Of a stretch of DNA of 64,000 nucleotides, positions 28,001 through 35,843 are shown in pieces. The translations under genes were made by a program, and so were the position numbers. The stretch is from Paenibacillus silviterrae. Lineage in GTDB: Bacteria; Bacillota; Bacilli; Paenibacillales; NBRC-103111. Every line of letters begins with the position of its first letter. Position 1 is the first letter of the stretch. The notes beneath the pieces are model-generated. The model made no database searches, was not told the origin of the DNA, and saw only the letters and a list, made by a program, of their open reading frames with translations. The stretch covers positions 1,364,001 to 1,428,000 of the forward strand of contig NZ_JASKUT010000001.1 of assembly GCF_030167925.1 (NCBI RefSeq), written 5' to 3'.

Positions 28001-28868
28001 TCTTGCCCTCGGCGATCAGCTTGTTCTGCAATTGGGTTAGTTCGTTGGAGCCGGTCAAGCCGTAATGGGAGCTGATTACATCGATTTCATCGATCAAATC
28101 CGGATGCTCGAGCAGGGTGCGGCTAATGGTAGATGTATCGCGATAGCCGTCAGCGGCGACAAGCTTGATATGCTTGTAGTCCGATTCATAGTTGGGCTCC
28201 TGCTTAATGGTTGCAGTGAAGTATTTTAGCCACTCCAATTCGTTCTTGCCGTTATTGTTCTGCGCTCTCTCATTCTGAGAGATTCCGACATAATCCAGTT
28301 TAAAGCCGTATTCGCGATATACGGCATCGATCGTTTGCTTATACCATTGATACCGGTTCTCGTATTCCTTGTTCGCAGCGCCGTTCCATGTCCAGCGTGG
28401 CTCTCCCCAACGCAATATTTCAGTTGTAATGTCCGGGTTGATGGATTTGGCATCCGCCGCGAATTGAAACCCTGCTCCTCGAAGCACATCCGCCGGCTCG
28501 TCTGCATAACGCATGGTGGCCGGCTCGGTTCCTGATGAGGAATTCACGTCGGCGCCCAGCTCCACCTTGACATGCATAAGTCCTGCCCCGGTTTTTGGAT
28601 GAAAGAGCTTGTTCATGATTTCCCAATAGGCTTCAGGATGCTCTTCCTTGTAATCCAGCATCAGCCGGGACGTATTATTCGCCGTTACTGTTCCGAATCC
28701 CTTAAACCGGTTATGCGGATCTACATTCCTTCCGTCAATGGTGATCGTCTTAAAGATCTCCTCCGCCTGCGCTTCTCTGGGGGCTGCGAAGACAACCGAC
28801 CCGAACAGCATGGAGGTGATGCATAAGTAGTTGATCAGCTTTTTCATGTTTTTCCTTTGGGGTGCCAT
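25026..28868 (-). CDS. Large secreted GH59-like galactosidase (galactocerebrosidase family)
   Basis: A 1280-residue exported enzyme with a signal peptide ending near AQA (about residue 35). The N-terminal catalytic barrel has GH59 landmarks: TSRLMLDY, LMHVKVELGADVNSSSGTEP, the acid/base candidate E200 (YVGISQNER) and the nucleophile candidate E298 (EIWVSEGIAP). A beta-sandwich/lectin-like domain follows (about residues 540-820), then two related carbohydrate-binding-like sandwiches (each with GT-F and DVYLDG or DVYIDG motifs). A C-terminal FIVAR-like helical module closes the chain (about 1215-1275). GH59 enzymes release beta-galactose. The start could also be ATG 28847. It is transcribed alone. 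Confidence 0.85.
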   Translation of the reverse strand: MAPQRKNMKKLINYLCITSMLFGSVVFAAPREAQAEEIFKTITIDGRNVDPHNRFKGFGTVTANNTSRLMLDYKEEHPEAYWEIMNKLFHPKTGAGLMHVKVELGADVNSSSGTEPATMRYADEPADVLRGAGFQFAADAKSINPDITTEILRWGEPRWTWNGAANKEYENRYQWYKQTIDAVYREYGFKLDYVGISQNERAQNNNGKNELEWLKYFTATIKQEPNYESDYKHIKLVAADGYRDTSTISRTLLEHPDLIDEIDVISSHYGLTGSNELTQLQNKLIAEGKKPKEIWVSEGIAPMINARYRQNMEPQYNGLGGKAGIVDVTSRIISVYTWTGAGRNPLRAVSFDFQPSVAAFYEGSAYNPKHLISAYDPWSGFYEVDGGLQGVRHVMNFVGHDDHTTPENERWMYVQDATFSDGAFFDGGVDVDTSTHNYMTLKDPSTDDYTTVFANNTKNTRKYQIQAKHLSGKENAPVYVWETRGADAGQSYDANWLKRIGKITPNNGVYEIEVKPYSIVTITTLDKEAEVPGFGYASQPVDLSKDTILGLPYKDDFEYNTYPVDAKGRDYVGRRSGTPRYTTDQTAAFEVVRKATKPVAAGSSLRTDLDIPDAEAHGNMLQQKITPDIIGADWAVWGGRDGSASNGNPTATLGDHRWVNYKASYDFLLDTHTPEVEGRKNYALLGVRQVKAGGADSHAPYNARVFSDGSYEILKLDKAVASGTIEGFNNKIWHNLAFEAKENVFTLYLDGVELAAYTDADSAVMAGRIALGSGYYETLIDNLRVEPIKGYAYDSVKYDSAQGKKFDTEEQALQHIDRWNPLAYVGKWNYTQAGYAHFNRTQMTAPTDVPVWNGVTVGFRDTTRVPGTLNKVLFTGSWSSNSTNAWGSAGTSFEITFKGTEIRLFGVTNPSNGKADVYLDGQLAGEASYVNNSEIHQVVWSAKDLEDKIHTLKVVTREKYASFTKAEIETTDPVMAVQKLAPKDIVKLTDAQAGSVAQAVYAAAVPGESVTNIVYAYRKNGNVWGSNDTNAWAHFNDDPYLYIVFTGTGLDYFAGTSVKSKYRFELDGVEVGNYNVNSDGVMYSVRGLEEKLHTLKVSLGANVRQEDYMDYRGVHIYSTPKPISSSSSLIYKFEGSGFNLFGATPDALIDVYIDGIPIHENYRIYAKGDRQTSYSLRGLRSANHTAKVVVKGGTFTLDGLDVITGVNKVVVNKEKLQQLYDANQDKDHKQYTKESWKPFHSALQTAKAVLHNPNSGLEEVAAAKINLQTATAGLIANTGK

Positions 28869-29212
28869 GATTCAACCTTCCTCTCGATCAGATTTCAACG
28901 TTTCATTCGTTCAAACCGCGATGAAGCGCATTCATTTCCTTCCGTGAAGGTATTTTCTGTACAACCCTCCCTGATTACTATATTTTAGTTAATAATTGGA
29001 ACTTCCCTTATTGTTTCATAAACGCTTTCGTTTACCATGCCGCTATTTTGACCGTTTCCCACGTTTTTTTTACATTTAAAAAGGAGAGCTCAACAGACCA
29101 ACGTCCGGAGCCCCCCTTGTGCAAAAAATTTCGCTTAGGGGGAGTACAGAATAAAGCGACCTCCCTCATTTTCTTGAATGCTTGAGGTCGGAGAATCCCG
29201 AGACATTCGTGC
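28869..29212. other. Intergenic region upstream of GH59-like gene
   Basis: The 344-bp gap holds the upstream region of the galactosidase gene, including the palindrome at 29019-29034. Near 29144-29200 there is a weak hairpin (CGACCTC/GAGGTCG) that could end the amidase transcript. No protein-coding gene is supported. Confidence 0.5.
29019..29034. promoter_or_regulatory. Palindromic operator candidate upstream of GH59-like gene
   Basis: TAAACGCTTTCGTTTA is a 16-bp element with six-base arms TAAACG/CGTTTA, 150 bp upstream of the galactosidase start. The CG-centred dyad resembles binding sites of LacI/GalR-family regulators. The matching regulator is not evident in the window. Confidence 0.5.
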
Positions 29213-30697
29213 CTACGCCGGATCGGTAGGCGCAATACGATATTTGCTCGCTTGTTCGTAGGCGTAGGCAAGTCGGAAAAGCAAGGGCTCGCTGTAGGCG
29301 GTTCCAACGAAAGTAATTCCTTGCGGCCCTTTAGTCGTATAGCCGCCTTCGGCGATGATGCCTGTCTCTGCGTACCCGCCAGGAACGGTAATAGCAGGAT
29401 AACCCGCGCGCGCGGACAAATCTAGCCCTTCCTCGTTGCCAAGGAACAGCAGCGCGTCCAGCTGATATTCGCTGATAACGTGGTCAATGCCCTGGTTCCG
29501 GGACAGCTCACGGTTAAGGCGCAAACTCTCAGTATATACCGATTCAGTTAATGTTCCACTTGTTTCATTCGACCAGATCAACGTGTCTTGACCATATTTC
29601 AGCGCGACGTCGTGATTCGCTTCGTTATAGGCGATGAGCTCATCTAACGATCGAACGGATGCGCCTGGGCCTGCTTTAGACAAATAATTGTTCAGCCCTT
29701 TTTTGAACTCAAACCGCATCACATCCCAGTCCCACTTCGCATTCTCGCAAGGCAATGCTACCGGGTCGACGACTATAGCCCCGCATTCTTTGAACAAAGC
29801 GATCGCCCTCTCGATAATCTTTACCCGGGCTTCGTCCAATCCTCGATAATAATGCCGCGGAACGCCAATTCGTGCGCCTTGCAAACCATTCGCGTCCAAG
29901 AAATTCGTATAATCCGTGTACGCTATTCTGCCATTCTCTTGCATAGCCGAATCTTCCGGATCCGCCGCCGTCATGGCGCCGAGCAAGATCGCGGCATCCC
30001 TGACCGTACGCGTCATCGGACCGGCCGAATCCTGGCTATGTGTAATCGGGATAATTCCTGAACGGCTTACGAGCCCGATTGTCGGCTTTAGGCCGACGAT
30101 CCCGTTTTGCGAGGATGGGCTGATGATCGAACCGGAAGTTTCCGTGCCTATGGCTGCGGTACATAAATTTGCGGCAACCGCCACTCCGGAGCCCGAGCTC
30201 GAGCCGCCCACGAACAGCTCACCGGGACCGTAAGGATTAAGCGTTAGGCCACCCCTGGAGCTATACCCTGCCCACATCGTGCTTGACATAAAATTAGCCC
30301 ACTCCGTCATGTTAGCTTTGCCGAGGAATACAGTTCCCGCAGCCCTTAATTGCGCAGCCACAGCCGAATCCCTCTCAGCGAAATGTTCCGCAAGAGCTAC
30401 CGAACCGGCACTAGTATGCATGCGGTCGCCTGTATCGATATTGTCCTTGAGCAAGATCGGGATGCCGTGAAGCGGTCCGCGAGCTCCACGTTCCCGCCGC
30501 TCCGCGTCAAGCGCCTTTGCGACCGCTATAGCGTCCGTGTTGACTTCCAGCACCGCTCTCAGCTTCGGGTTGAGTCGTTCGATCCGTTCCAAATACCAGC
30601 GAACGCAAGCCTCCGACGATAACGCACCTGATTCCATTGCCATCTGCAACGAAACGATGTCTGCCTCTATTAATCTTTCATTTATCGTTCTATCCAT
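29213..30697 (-). CDS. Amidase signature family hydrolase
   Basis: A 494-residue soluble amidase. The Ser-cisSer-Lys triad is readable: Lys in PILLKDNID, cis-Ser in VGGSSSGSG and the nucleophile Ser in GTETSGSI. The conserved GLKPTIGLVSRSG block follows. It is not in the gatCAB context, so it is more likely a general amide hydrolase than the glutamyl-tRNA amidotransferase subunit. No signal peptide is seen. It is a single gene among carbohydrate loci, and its substrate is unknown. Confidence 0.92.
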   Translation of the reverse strand: MDRTINERLIEADIVSLQMAMESGALSSEACVRWYLERIERLNPKLRAVLEVNTDAIAVAKALDAERRERGARGPLHGIPILLKDNIDTGDRMHTSAGSVALAEHFAERDSAVAAQLRAAGTVFLGKANMTEWANFMSSTMWAGYSSRGGLTLNPYGPGELFVGGSSSGSGVAVAANLCTAAIGTETSGSIISPSSQNGIVGLKPTIGLVSRSGIIPITHSQDSAGPMTRTVRDAAILLGAMTAADPEDSAMQENGRIAYTDYTNFLDANGLQGARIGVPRHYYRGLDEARVKIIERAIALFKECGAIVVDPVALPCENAKWDWDVMRFEFKKGLNNYLSKAGPGASVRSLDELIAYNEANHDVALKYGQDTLIWSNETSGTLTESVYTESLRLNRELSRNQGIDHVISEYQLDALLFLGNEEGLDLSARAGYPAITVPGGYAETGIIAEGGYTTKGPQGITFVGTAYSEPLLFRLAYAYEQASKYRIAPTDPA

Positions 30698-30860
30698 TTA
30701 GAGAGTCGCTCCCTTTTAGCTGCATTAAGTTCTCAGCATTATTCTAACCGAATCCGGCTAAGATCGGCCAATAAATAACGACTATATTTGAACTCTACTG
30801 CCCTTACAAAAAATGGGGGGAGCTGCCGGCGGCAACCTGCTCCCGGGAAGCAAAACGAAA

Positions 30861-30890
30861 AAGTCCATGAAAACCATGGACTTCCCCAGT
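30861..30890 (-). terminator. Terminator of orphan solute-binding gene
   Basis: AAGTCCATG and CATGGACTT form a nine-pair stem (30861-30883) with a five-base loop, followed on the minus strand by TTTTTCGTTTT. It lies shortly beyond the stop of the binding-protein gene. Confidence 0.75.
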
Positions 30891-30901
30891 AACCCAATGA
30901 T

Positions 30902-32224
30902 TTATTTTTTTAATTTTTCTTCAATCGCTTTATTCGCCTTTTCCTCCGCTTCACGTAAGGCCGTATTCACATCTTTGCCGGCTGCCAATTCTTTGGCCGC
31001 AGCATCGATGGCTGATCGGACTAAGACGTCATATTCAGTAAGGGGGTCGTTAATTTTGCGTGGTTTTGACTTAAAGATACCGGCAATGTTCTTGCCTTTG
31101 AGATACGGTACATTTGCGCCATATTGTGCTTGGAAGTCCCCTGTGGTCACAACGGAAATTTTCCCGCTTTTGCTCATTTCTTTTTGCACCTCATCGGAGG
31201 TTAAGATCGACATCACTTCAAAAGCTTCATTCTTATATTTGCTTTGCTTATTCAGCATGATCGTATGCGGGGTAATGACACGGCCTGTACCGATGGCCTC
31301 AGCGTAGTTGGGAAGCGAGACAAAATCCCATGGAACATTATTTGCGATGCTCGGATCAAGACTCGCTATCAAATCGGGAACCCATTGGGTAAACATGGCT
31401 ACGTTCCCGTCCTTAAAAAATTCATTGGATCCATAAGTGATTTTCTTATCCTCTCCCAGGAATCCGGGAACATCGATAATCTCTTTCATTGTGGTGAAAG
31501 CTTTTCTCCAATTATCGTTATTAATGGACGCTTTGTTTGTAGCCGGATTAACGTAAGGTAAAGAAAGTCCATAGCCTAAACGAGAAATCGAATCACCGCT
31601 CAGTCCAATGTATCGGACCCCGTTATCTGTTCTGGTTATCTTGCGAGCTAACTGGATGATCTCATCCCAGTTCATGCCGTCTTTCGGATATGGGACAGCG
31701 AATTTATCAAAGATATTTTTATTATAAAGAAGAGCAGCGATGTTTTGCGCGACCGGTAAAGCGTACATGGCCCCTTTTCCACCGCTGTATACTTTAATGG
31801 AGTCTATGGCGGCAGGATCGAAACGGTTCAAGTCGAAGTTGTTGCTTTTAATCAAAGCGTTCAAATCCTCCGGTACATCAAGGTCTCGCCATAGAGGAGT
31901 ATTAGCGTCTGTCGTATAGATCAAATCCGGGACGATGCCTGCAGCCACTAAATCCTCTGGATTTTGGCCGGTCCCTTTACGTACAATTTTAAAAGAAATA
32001 TTAGGATATTTTTTTTGTACGGGCTGGACTATAAATTTGTCAATATCATCATTGCTCATCGCCGCGTGCTGGTAGAGAGTAAGAGTAATCGGTTCGTTTG
32101 AAATTTTCGGTGGAGCACTTCCTTTGTCAGCACTCCCCGTGTCAACCTGTGTGCTTGTTCCTTGGCTGCAGCCTGCAACTGCTGTGATCAATACAATGGA
32201 AGATGCAAGGTTAATCCACTTCAT
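30902..32224 (-). CDS. Orphan ABC solute-binding lipoprotein
   Basis: A 440-residue lipoprotein: signal ending LITAVAGC (C19), then a family-1 extracellular binding fold with YPKDGMNWDEI near residue 180. No permease gene is adjacent, so it either feeds a remote importer or acts as a sensory binding protein for a membrane kinase. A divergent AraC regulator and a strong cre match lie upstream. A same-length paralogue lies at 60921-62243. Confidence 0.9.
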   Translation of the reverse strand: MKWINLASSIVLITAVAGCSQGTSTQVDTGSADKGSAPPKISNEPITLTLYQHAAMSNDDIDKFIVQPVQKKYPNISFKIVRKGTGQNPEDLVAAGIVPDLIYTTDANTPLWRDLDVPEDLNALIKSNNFDLNRFDPAAIDSIKVYSGGKGAMYALPVAQNIAALLYNKNIFDKFAVPYPKDGMNWDEIIQLARKITRTDNGVRYIGLSGDSISRLGYGLSLPYVNPATNKASINNDNWRKAFTTMKEIIDVPGFLGEDKKITYGSNEFFKDGNVAMFTQWVPDLIASLDPSIANNVPWDFVSLPNYAEAIGTGRVITPHTIMLNKQSKYKNEAFEVMSILTSDEVQKEMSKSGKISVVTTGDFQAQYGANVPYLKGKNIAGIFKSKPRKINDPLTEYDVLVRSAIDAAAKELAAGKDVNTALREAEEKANKAIEEKLKK

Positions 32225-32251
32225 CTTTTTTTACCCCCCCGAATAGGTGTT

Positions 32252-32265
32252 TGAAAACGCTATCA
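32252..32265 (+). promoter_or_regulatory. CcpA cre site (full consensus match)
   Basis: TGAAAACGCTATCA matches all 14 positions of TGWAANCGNTNWCA. It lies just downstream of a perfect minus-strand TATAAT (32281-32276), so it would overlap the beginning of the solute-binding transcript and act as a repression site. Confidence 0.72.
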
Positions 32266-32403
32266 TTTATGTTAAATTATAGGTGATAGTCGGTTTCTTG
32301 TAACTGGACAATATTCAGAAAAAATCGTTCAATCTTAACATTTATTATTGGCGTGTCGTACCCGTAAGTCGTCCAATTTTATAACAGGAACAGGTGATTA
32401 TTT

Positions 32404-33267
32404 ATGCTGCCGTTAACATTGGCCAATAATTCAATCCCCACTCCACTGCCTCCGGTCTACGTTTATTGTATTGGCTGTCATGAACAAAAACCGATTTACA
32501 GGCCCAAAGGGTTTCCTGTATATCAAATATTATTTACGCGCAAAGGGTACGGAAGCTTCCGCATATTCGGAGACGAGGTGCAGTCCATGACGCCGGGTAC
32601 GGTACTGCTTCTTGGTGAGGGTGTTCCGCACGAATATTATCCGAGCAGCAAAGACAACGGATGGGAGCTCGGGTTTATCGGCTTTCAGGGGGAAGCGGCA
32701 AGCAGTATCGCCGCACTTGCGGGCTTGGGCAAGCTTAGGACGATCAACGAGGAACGTATGAACTTGTGGGAGGATCTTGTTCGGTTGTGGCATATCATTA
32801 ACAGCGATGAACCGGACGGCTTATGGAAAGCTTCGAGCTATTTGTATAACATCCTGATCACATTACAGAAGGAATACTCGTATGAGGAACGGCAGCCCGC
32901 CGCCCATTCGCAAGACCGTTCGAACAAAGGGCTTCAAATCGCCACTCGATTTCTTCAGGAGCATTACAATGAGAACATTCGTCTCTCTAATGTGGCCCGT
33001 GCGATCGGCTACTCGTCGCAGCATTTTTACAGGCTGTTCGTTAACGCATATGGGATGACACCGGGGCGTTATTTACAGATGATTCGCCTTAGGCGGTCGC
33101 TTCAACTTTTTCAACACTATCCGGGTATTTCTGTTGATGAGGTTGCTGTGCAGGTAGGTATGGAAACAAGTTATTTCATTAAGATGTTCAAGAAAATTTA
33201 CGGTACCACTCCAAAACAATACGTAAAAAGGTATATGGTGGAATCCACTGAAGTCACAGAACTCTAG
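32404..33267 (+). CDS. AraC-family transcriptional regulator with cupin sensor domain
   Basis: A 287-residue regulator. The N-terminal cupin-like arm includes GYGSFRIFGDEVQSMTPGTV and VPHEYYP. Two helix-turn-helix units occupy about residues 180-285 (LSNVARAIGYSSQHFYRLF and SVDEVAVQVGMETSYFIKMFKK). The divergent arrangement with the orphan solute-binding gene suggests it activates that gene in response to a sugar. Confidence 0.93.
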   Translation: MLPLTLANNSIPTPLPPVYVYCIGCHEQKPIYRPKGFPVYQILFTRKGYGSFRIFGDEVQSMTPGTVLLLGEGVPHEYYPSSKDNGWELGFIGFQGEAASSIAALAGLGKLRTINEERMNLWEDLVRLWHIINSDEPDGLWKASSYLYNILITLQKEYSYEERQPAAHSQDRSNKGLQIATRFLQEHYNENIRLSNVARAIGYSSQHFYRLFVNAYGMTPGRYLQMIRLRRSLQLFQHYPGISVDEVAVQVGMETSYFIKMFKKIYGTTPKQYVKRYMVESTEVTEL

Positions 33268-33285
33268 CGAAAAACGAGTCAAATA

Positions 33286-33311
33286 GGGGAGGAATTGCTT
33301 CCTCCCCCCTT
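33286..33311 (+). terminator. Terminator of AraC regulator gene
   Basis: GGGGAGGAA and TTCCTCCCC form a nine-pair stem with a four-base loop, followed by CCTTTT, 19 bp beyond the AraC stop codon. Confidence 0.8.
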
Positions 33312-33400
33312 TTAAATATTAATATTTCACCTTAAGGTAATCAAAATCTGCTTGCACCGTCGATAGCCGCGGCAAGCGGCTCCTCCTCTACGAAGTTGGC

Positions 33401-34477
33401 TTAAACTTCGTTATTTCGCTTCATTGCCTTCAATGGGTATTCCATCCGCTTCAGCCCATCACTCTCGAGCACCAAGTGATCATCCAAATACAAACGATAA
33501 CCTCGTGGCATGTGTTGCTCCCTTTGATTGAAGGTAACACGGATTTGGTGTCCGTCTACCCATATACGATCCAGCTCAAAGAAATCAAGTCCAATATGTA
33601 CCGGATCCAAAACGATACGATCTGTTTCGATATTCAAGCCGACCACGTGCTTCACGATTAAATCAATATAATATGAGTGGTTATAGTCAACTTCGTCGCT
33701 AAGTGCCTCTCCGGTTTGACTATTATAGTGCTCGACCAAATATGGCTTATCAAGGTCCCTGTGGGAATAATGCAGCATGGAATACTCCCTTAGATAGTGG
33801 CCGAAGCGTTCGTCAAATTGATGATTTCTGCGTTTGCTCTCCAGCGCTAGGGCATCCAGAACGATGCTATTGGTATATGGCCATGTCGGTCCATCCCAAA
33901 CACAGCCGTTTCGCCCTTTGATAAATATCCCCTGCCAGCCTCCCTCAGGCTGATAAGCAGGACAGTCTGCTGACACCGAAGGGAACGGGCAAGGCGTATT
34001 GAACTCTTCATCGACAAATGCGTGCAAGAGCCCGGCATCGTGCTCAGCGTCGGTAATTTGCGCCCAATAAGGGTAAAAGCCGACGATGTTCTTGACCATC
34101 GCCTTTTCATCGTTCTCATAATGCAAATCGTAGAAAAACTTCGATTCCTCATCCCACATTTTAAGCAAAATATCGCTACGCAGCTCCTCAGCCAGCTGAC
34201 GAAGCAGCTCCGCCTCATGATCTCCGGCCGCTTTACAGAGCGCGGCTACTCCCAAGCTATTTAAATAATGATAGATGGAGCGGTCTACTCTTTTGAGAGG
34301 AGTAAATGTATTCGGATCCTTGCAATCCTTAGGAAAGTTATGAAAATACCAATAGCTGGGCTGGTATTCCTTGCCGGTACGGTTATGGGTATACTCTGTG
34401 ATTGGTATGATCCAATGGATGTGGAAGCCATGCTTTCTATCGTTTACCCCAAACCGTAATACGTAGTTTAGACGCAC
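33401..34477 (-). pseudogene. Truncated MGH1-like/GH63-type glycosidase (C-terminal part only)
   Basis: The 358-residue frame shows the second half of an (alpha/alpha)6 glycosidase of the MGH1-like/trehalase-type clan: MWDEESKFFYD, NIVGFYPYWAQI, and the family hallmark VWDGPTWPYTNS, followed by a short C-terminal beta domain. The N-terminal part, where the barrel begins and where a signal or accessory domain would lie, is missing. The frame opens at a GTG with no ribosome-binding site and meets an in-frame TGA 12 bp upstream; beyond that lies a terminator, not coding sequence. It is probably a deletion remnant. Function and expression are doubtful. Confidence 0.7.
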
Positions 34478-34483
34478 GAAGAT

Positions 34484-34528
34484 CGTTCATCCGTTGGAGT
34501 TCTTTTTTCCCGGATGGACGTTTTTTTT
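34484..34528 (+). terminator. Orphan plus-strand terminator
   Basis: CGTTCATCCG and CGGATGGACG pair along 10 bases (one G-U) with a 17-base loop and are followed by eight T on the plus strand. No plus-strand gene ends here; the nearest upstream plus gene has its own terminator 1.2 kb away. Confidence 0.6.
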
Positions 34529-34674
34529 GTGGAGAAAGAGACTTCGATTTTTGAGAATATACGAGGATGGGTGCCTGACACATTTTTCTAACCTCATGTA
34601 TCCTTGTCCATGACATCGACGTCAGGTTGTCATATTATGGTGCTAAGGACAGCTAATTTAAGGAGGGGAAGTTA

Positions 34675-34821
34675 GTGTTGAGTGTTGAAGATGCTAACAA
34701 AATGATCGAGACTTTTTTAAGTCCGATGTGGTTTTTTGTCACTTCGCAGGAGGATAAGGATGAAATTCACCGGCTTGCTAATGAACTAAGAAAAGCTTCT
34801 GGGCAGCTTCAAGAAAAATGA
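34675..34821 (+). CDS. 48-residue ORF duplicating the N-terminus of the following phosphoesterase
   Basis: From GTG 34675 (or TTG 34678), with AGGAGGGG upstream, a short frame reads LSVEDANKMIETFLSP and continues to HRLANELRKASGQ before TGA. The next gene starts LSVKDALKIMEAFLLP and has QRLAEELRKASGQ at the same distance. The small ORF is thus a diverged tandem copy of the first 44 or so residues of that gene. It has its own ribosome-binding site and may be a real small protein, probably a helical partner or remnant. No known family is recognised. Confidence 0.6.
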   Translation: MLSVEDANKMIETFLSPMWFFVTSQEDKDEIHRLANELRKASGQLQEK

Positions 34822-34841
34822 TGCCGAGGGGGTGAATTCGA

Positions 34842-35843
34842 TTGCTAAGTGTGAAAGACGCTTTGAAAATAATGGAAGCATTTCTTTTACCGCGATTGAA
34901 ATTTGTTACAGCTCAAAAGGAACAAGAGGAGATCCAACGTCTAGCTGAAGAGTTAAGGAAGGCATCTGGTCAATCCCCGTGTATAAGCTTTTCCGTCATA
35001 AGCGATATTCATGTCCAGTATTGGGATGAACAAGCTCAGAATAAATTGGTTGCCGCCCTGAAGGATTTACATCAATACAATTTTGATCTCGACACCTTAG
35101 TTATTAACGGAGACCTTGGAGATGGGCGTCCTGCTGACTATGCAAAGCTGCAATCGATTATGCAAAAGAACACTATCCCGAAAACGGTATGCTATACGAT
35201 GGGTAATCATGAATTTTATAAAGCGTATTACAATTCCGCGGGAGCCTGGTCCCCAAATACGTTTCCCAATGGCGAATCAGATCAGGATTCCATAGCACGT
35301 TATTTGTCAAACACAGGAATGCCAGGTATTTATTATGATAGATGGATCAAAGGTTATCATTTTATTTTTCTGGGATCAGAACAATACAGGCAATCCGATC
35401 CGGGCAACAACGAGGATGCCTGGCTATCCCCCACTCAGTTAACATGGCTTCAACAGAAGCTGCAGGAAAACTATGTCCAGAGGAAACCGATGTTTGTTTT
35501 TCTGCACCAGCCCTTACCAGGCACAGTATCTGGCAGTTCGGCACGTGGAGTCGTGCAGCATGAAGAACTGAAACATTTACTGTCTATGTATCCAGAAGTG
35601 TTTCTCTTTTCGGGACACACGCACTGGGAGCTTCGCTTGCCGACCACCCTTGTAAGAGATGGATTCACGATGATTAACAGCTCTTCAGTGAGTTACCCAT
35701 ATGACGGGAACGACCAACCGCTTCAGGGGAACCGTTCAGAAGGCTTGGTCGTTGAAACGTATGAGAATCGTGTTCATATTCGGGGGAGAGATTTTGCTGC
35801 CCGCTCGTGGGTAGCTGATGCTGATTATATTATCAATTTATAA
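34842..35843 (+). CDS. Calcineurin-like metallophosphoesterase
   Basis: A 333-residue two-metal phosphoesterase. After a 46-residue helical N-terminal extension, the metal motifs follow in order: D55-x-H57 (SDIHVQY), G90-D91 (VINGDLG), G121-N-H-E (MGNHEFY), His in VFLHQPLPG and the final FSGHTHWE. There is no signal peptide. It starts at TTG with GGGGGTGA upstream. It ends convergently with the aaRS-like gene (11-bp overlap). The extension is shared with the tiny ORF upstream and is not a usual part of the domain. Substrate unknown. Confidence 0.9.
   Translation: MLSVKDALKIMEAFLLPRLKFVTAQKEQEEIQRLAEELRKASGQSPCISFSVISDIHVQYWDEQAQNKLVAALKDLHQYNFDLDTLVINGDLGDGRPADYAKLQSIMQKNTIPKTVCYTMGNHEFYKAYYNSAGAWSPNTFPNGESDQDSIARYLSNTGMPGIYYDRWIKGYHFIFLGSEQYRQSDPGNNEDAWLSPTQLTWLQQKLQENYVQRKPMFVFLHQPLPGTVSGSSARGVVQHEELKHLLSMYPEVFLFSGHTHWELRLPTTLVRDGFTMINSSSVSYPYDGNDQPLQGNRSEGLVVETYENRVHIRGRDFAARSWVADADYIINL

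Noticed and set aside
29032..29307. Minus-strand 91-codon frame overlapping the amidase gene end
   Set aside because: It shares most of its length with the amidase gene in another frame and has no recognisable motif or start signal.
34268..34459. Short plus-strand frame before the orphan terminator at 34484-34528
   Set aside because: It would explain the terminator but has no ribosome-binding site or family match, and it is antisense to the readable glycosidase remnant.
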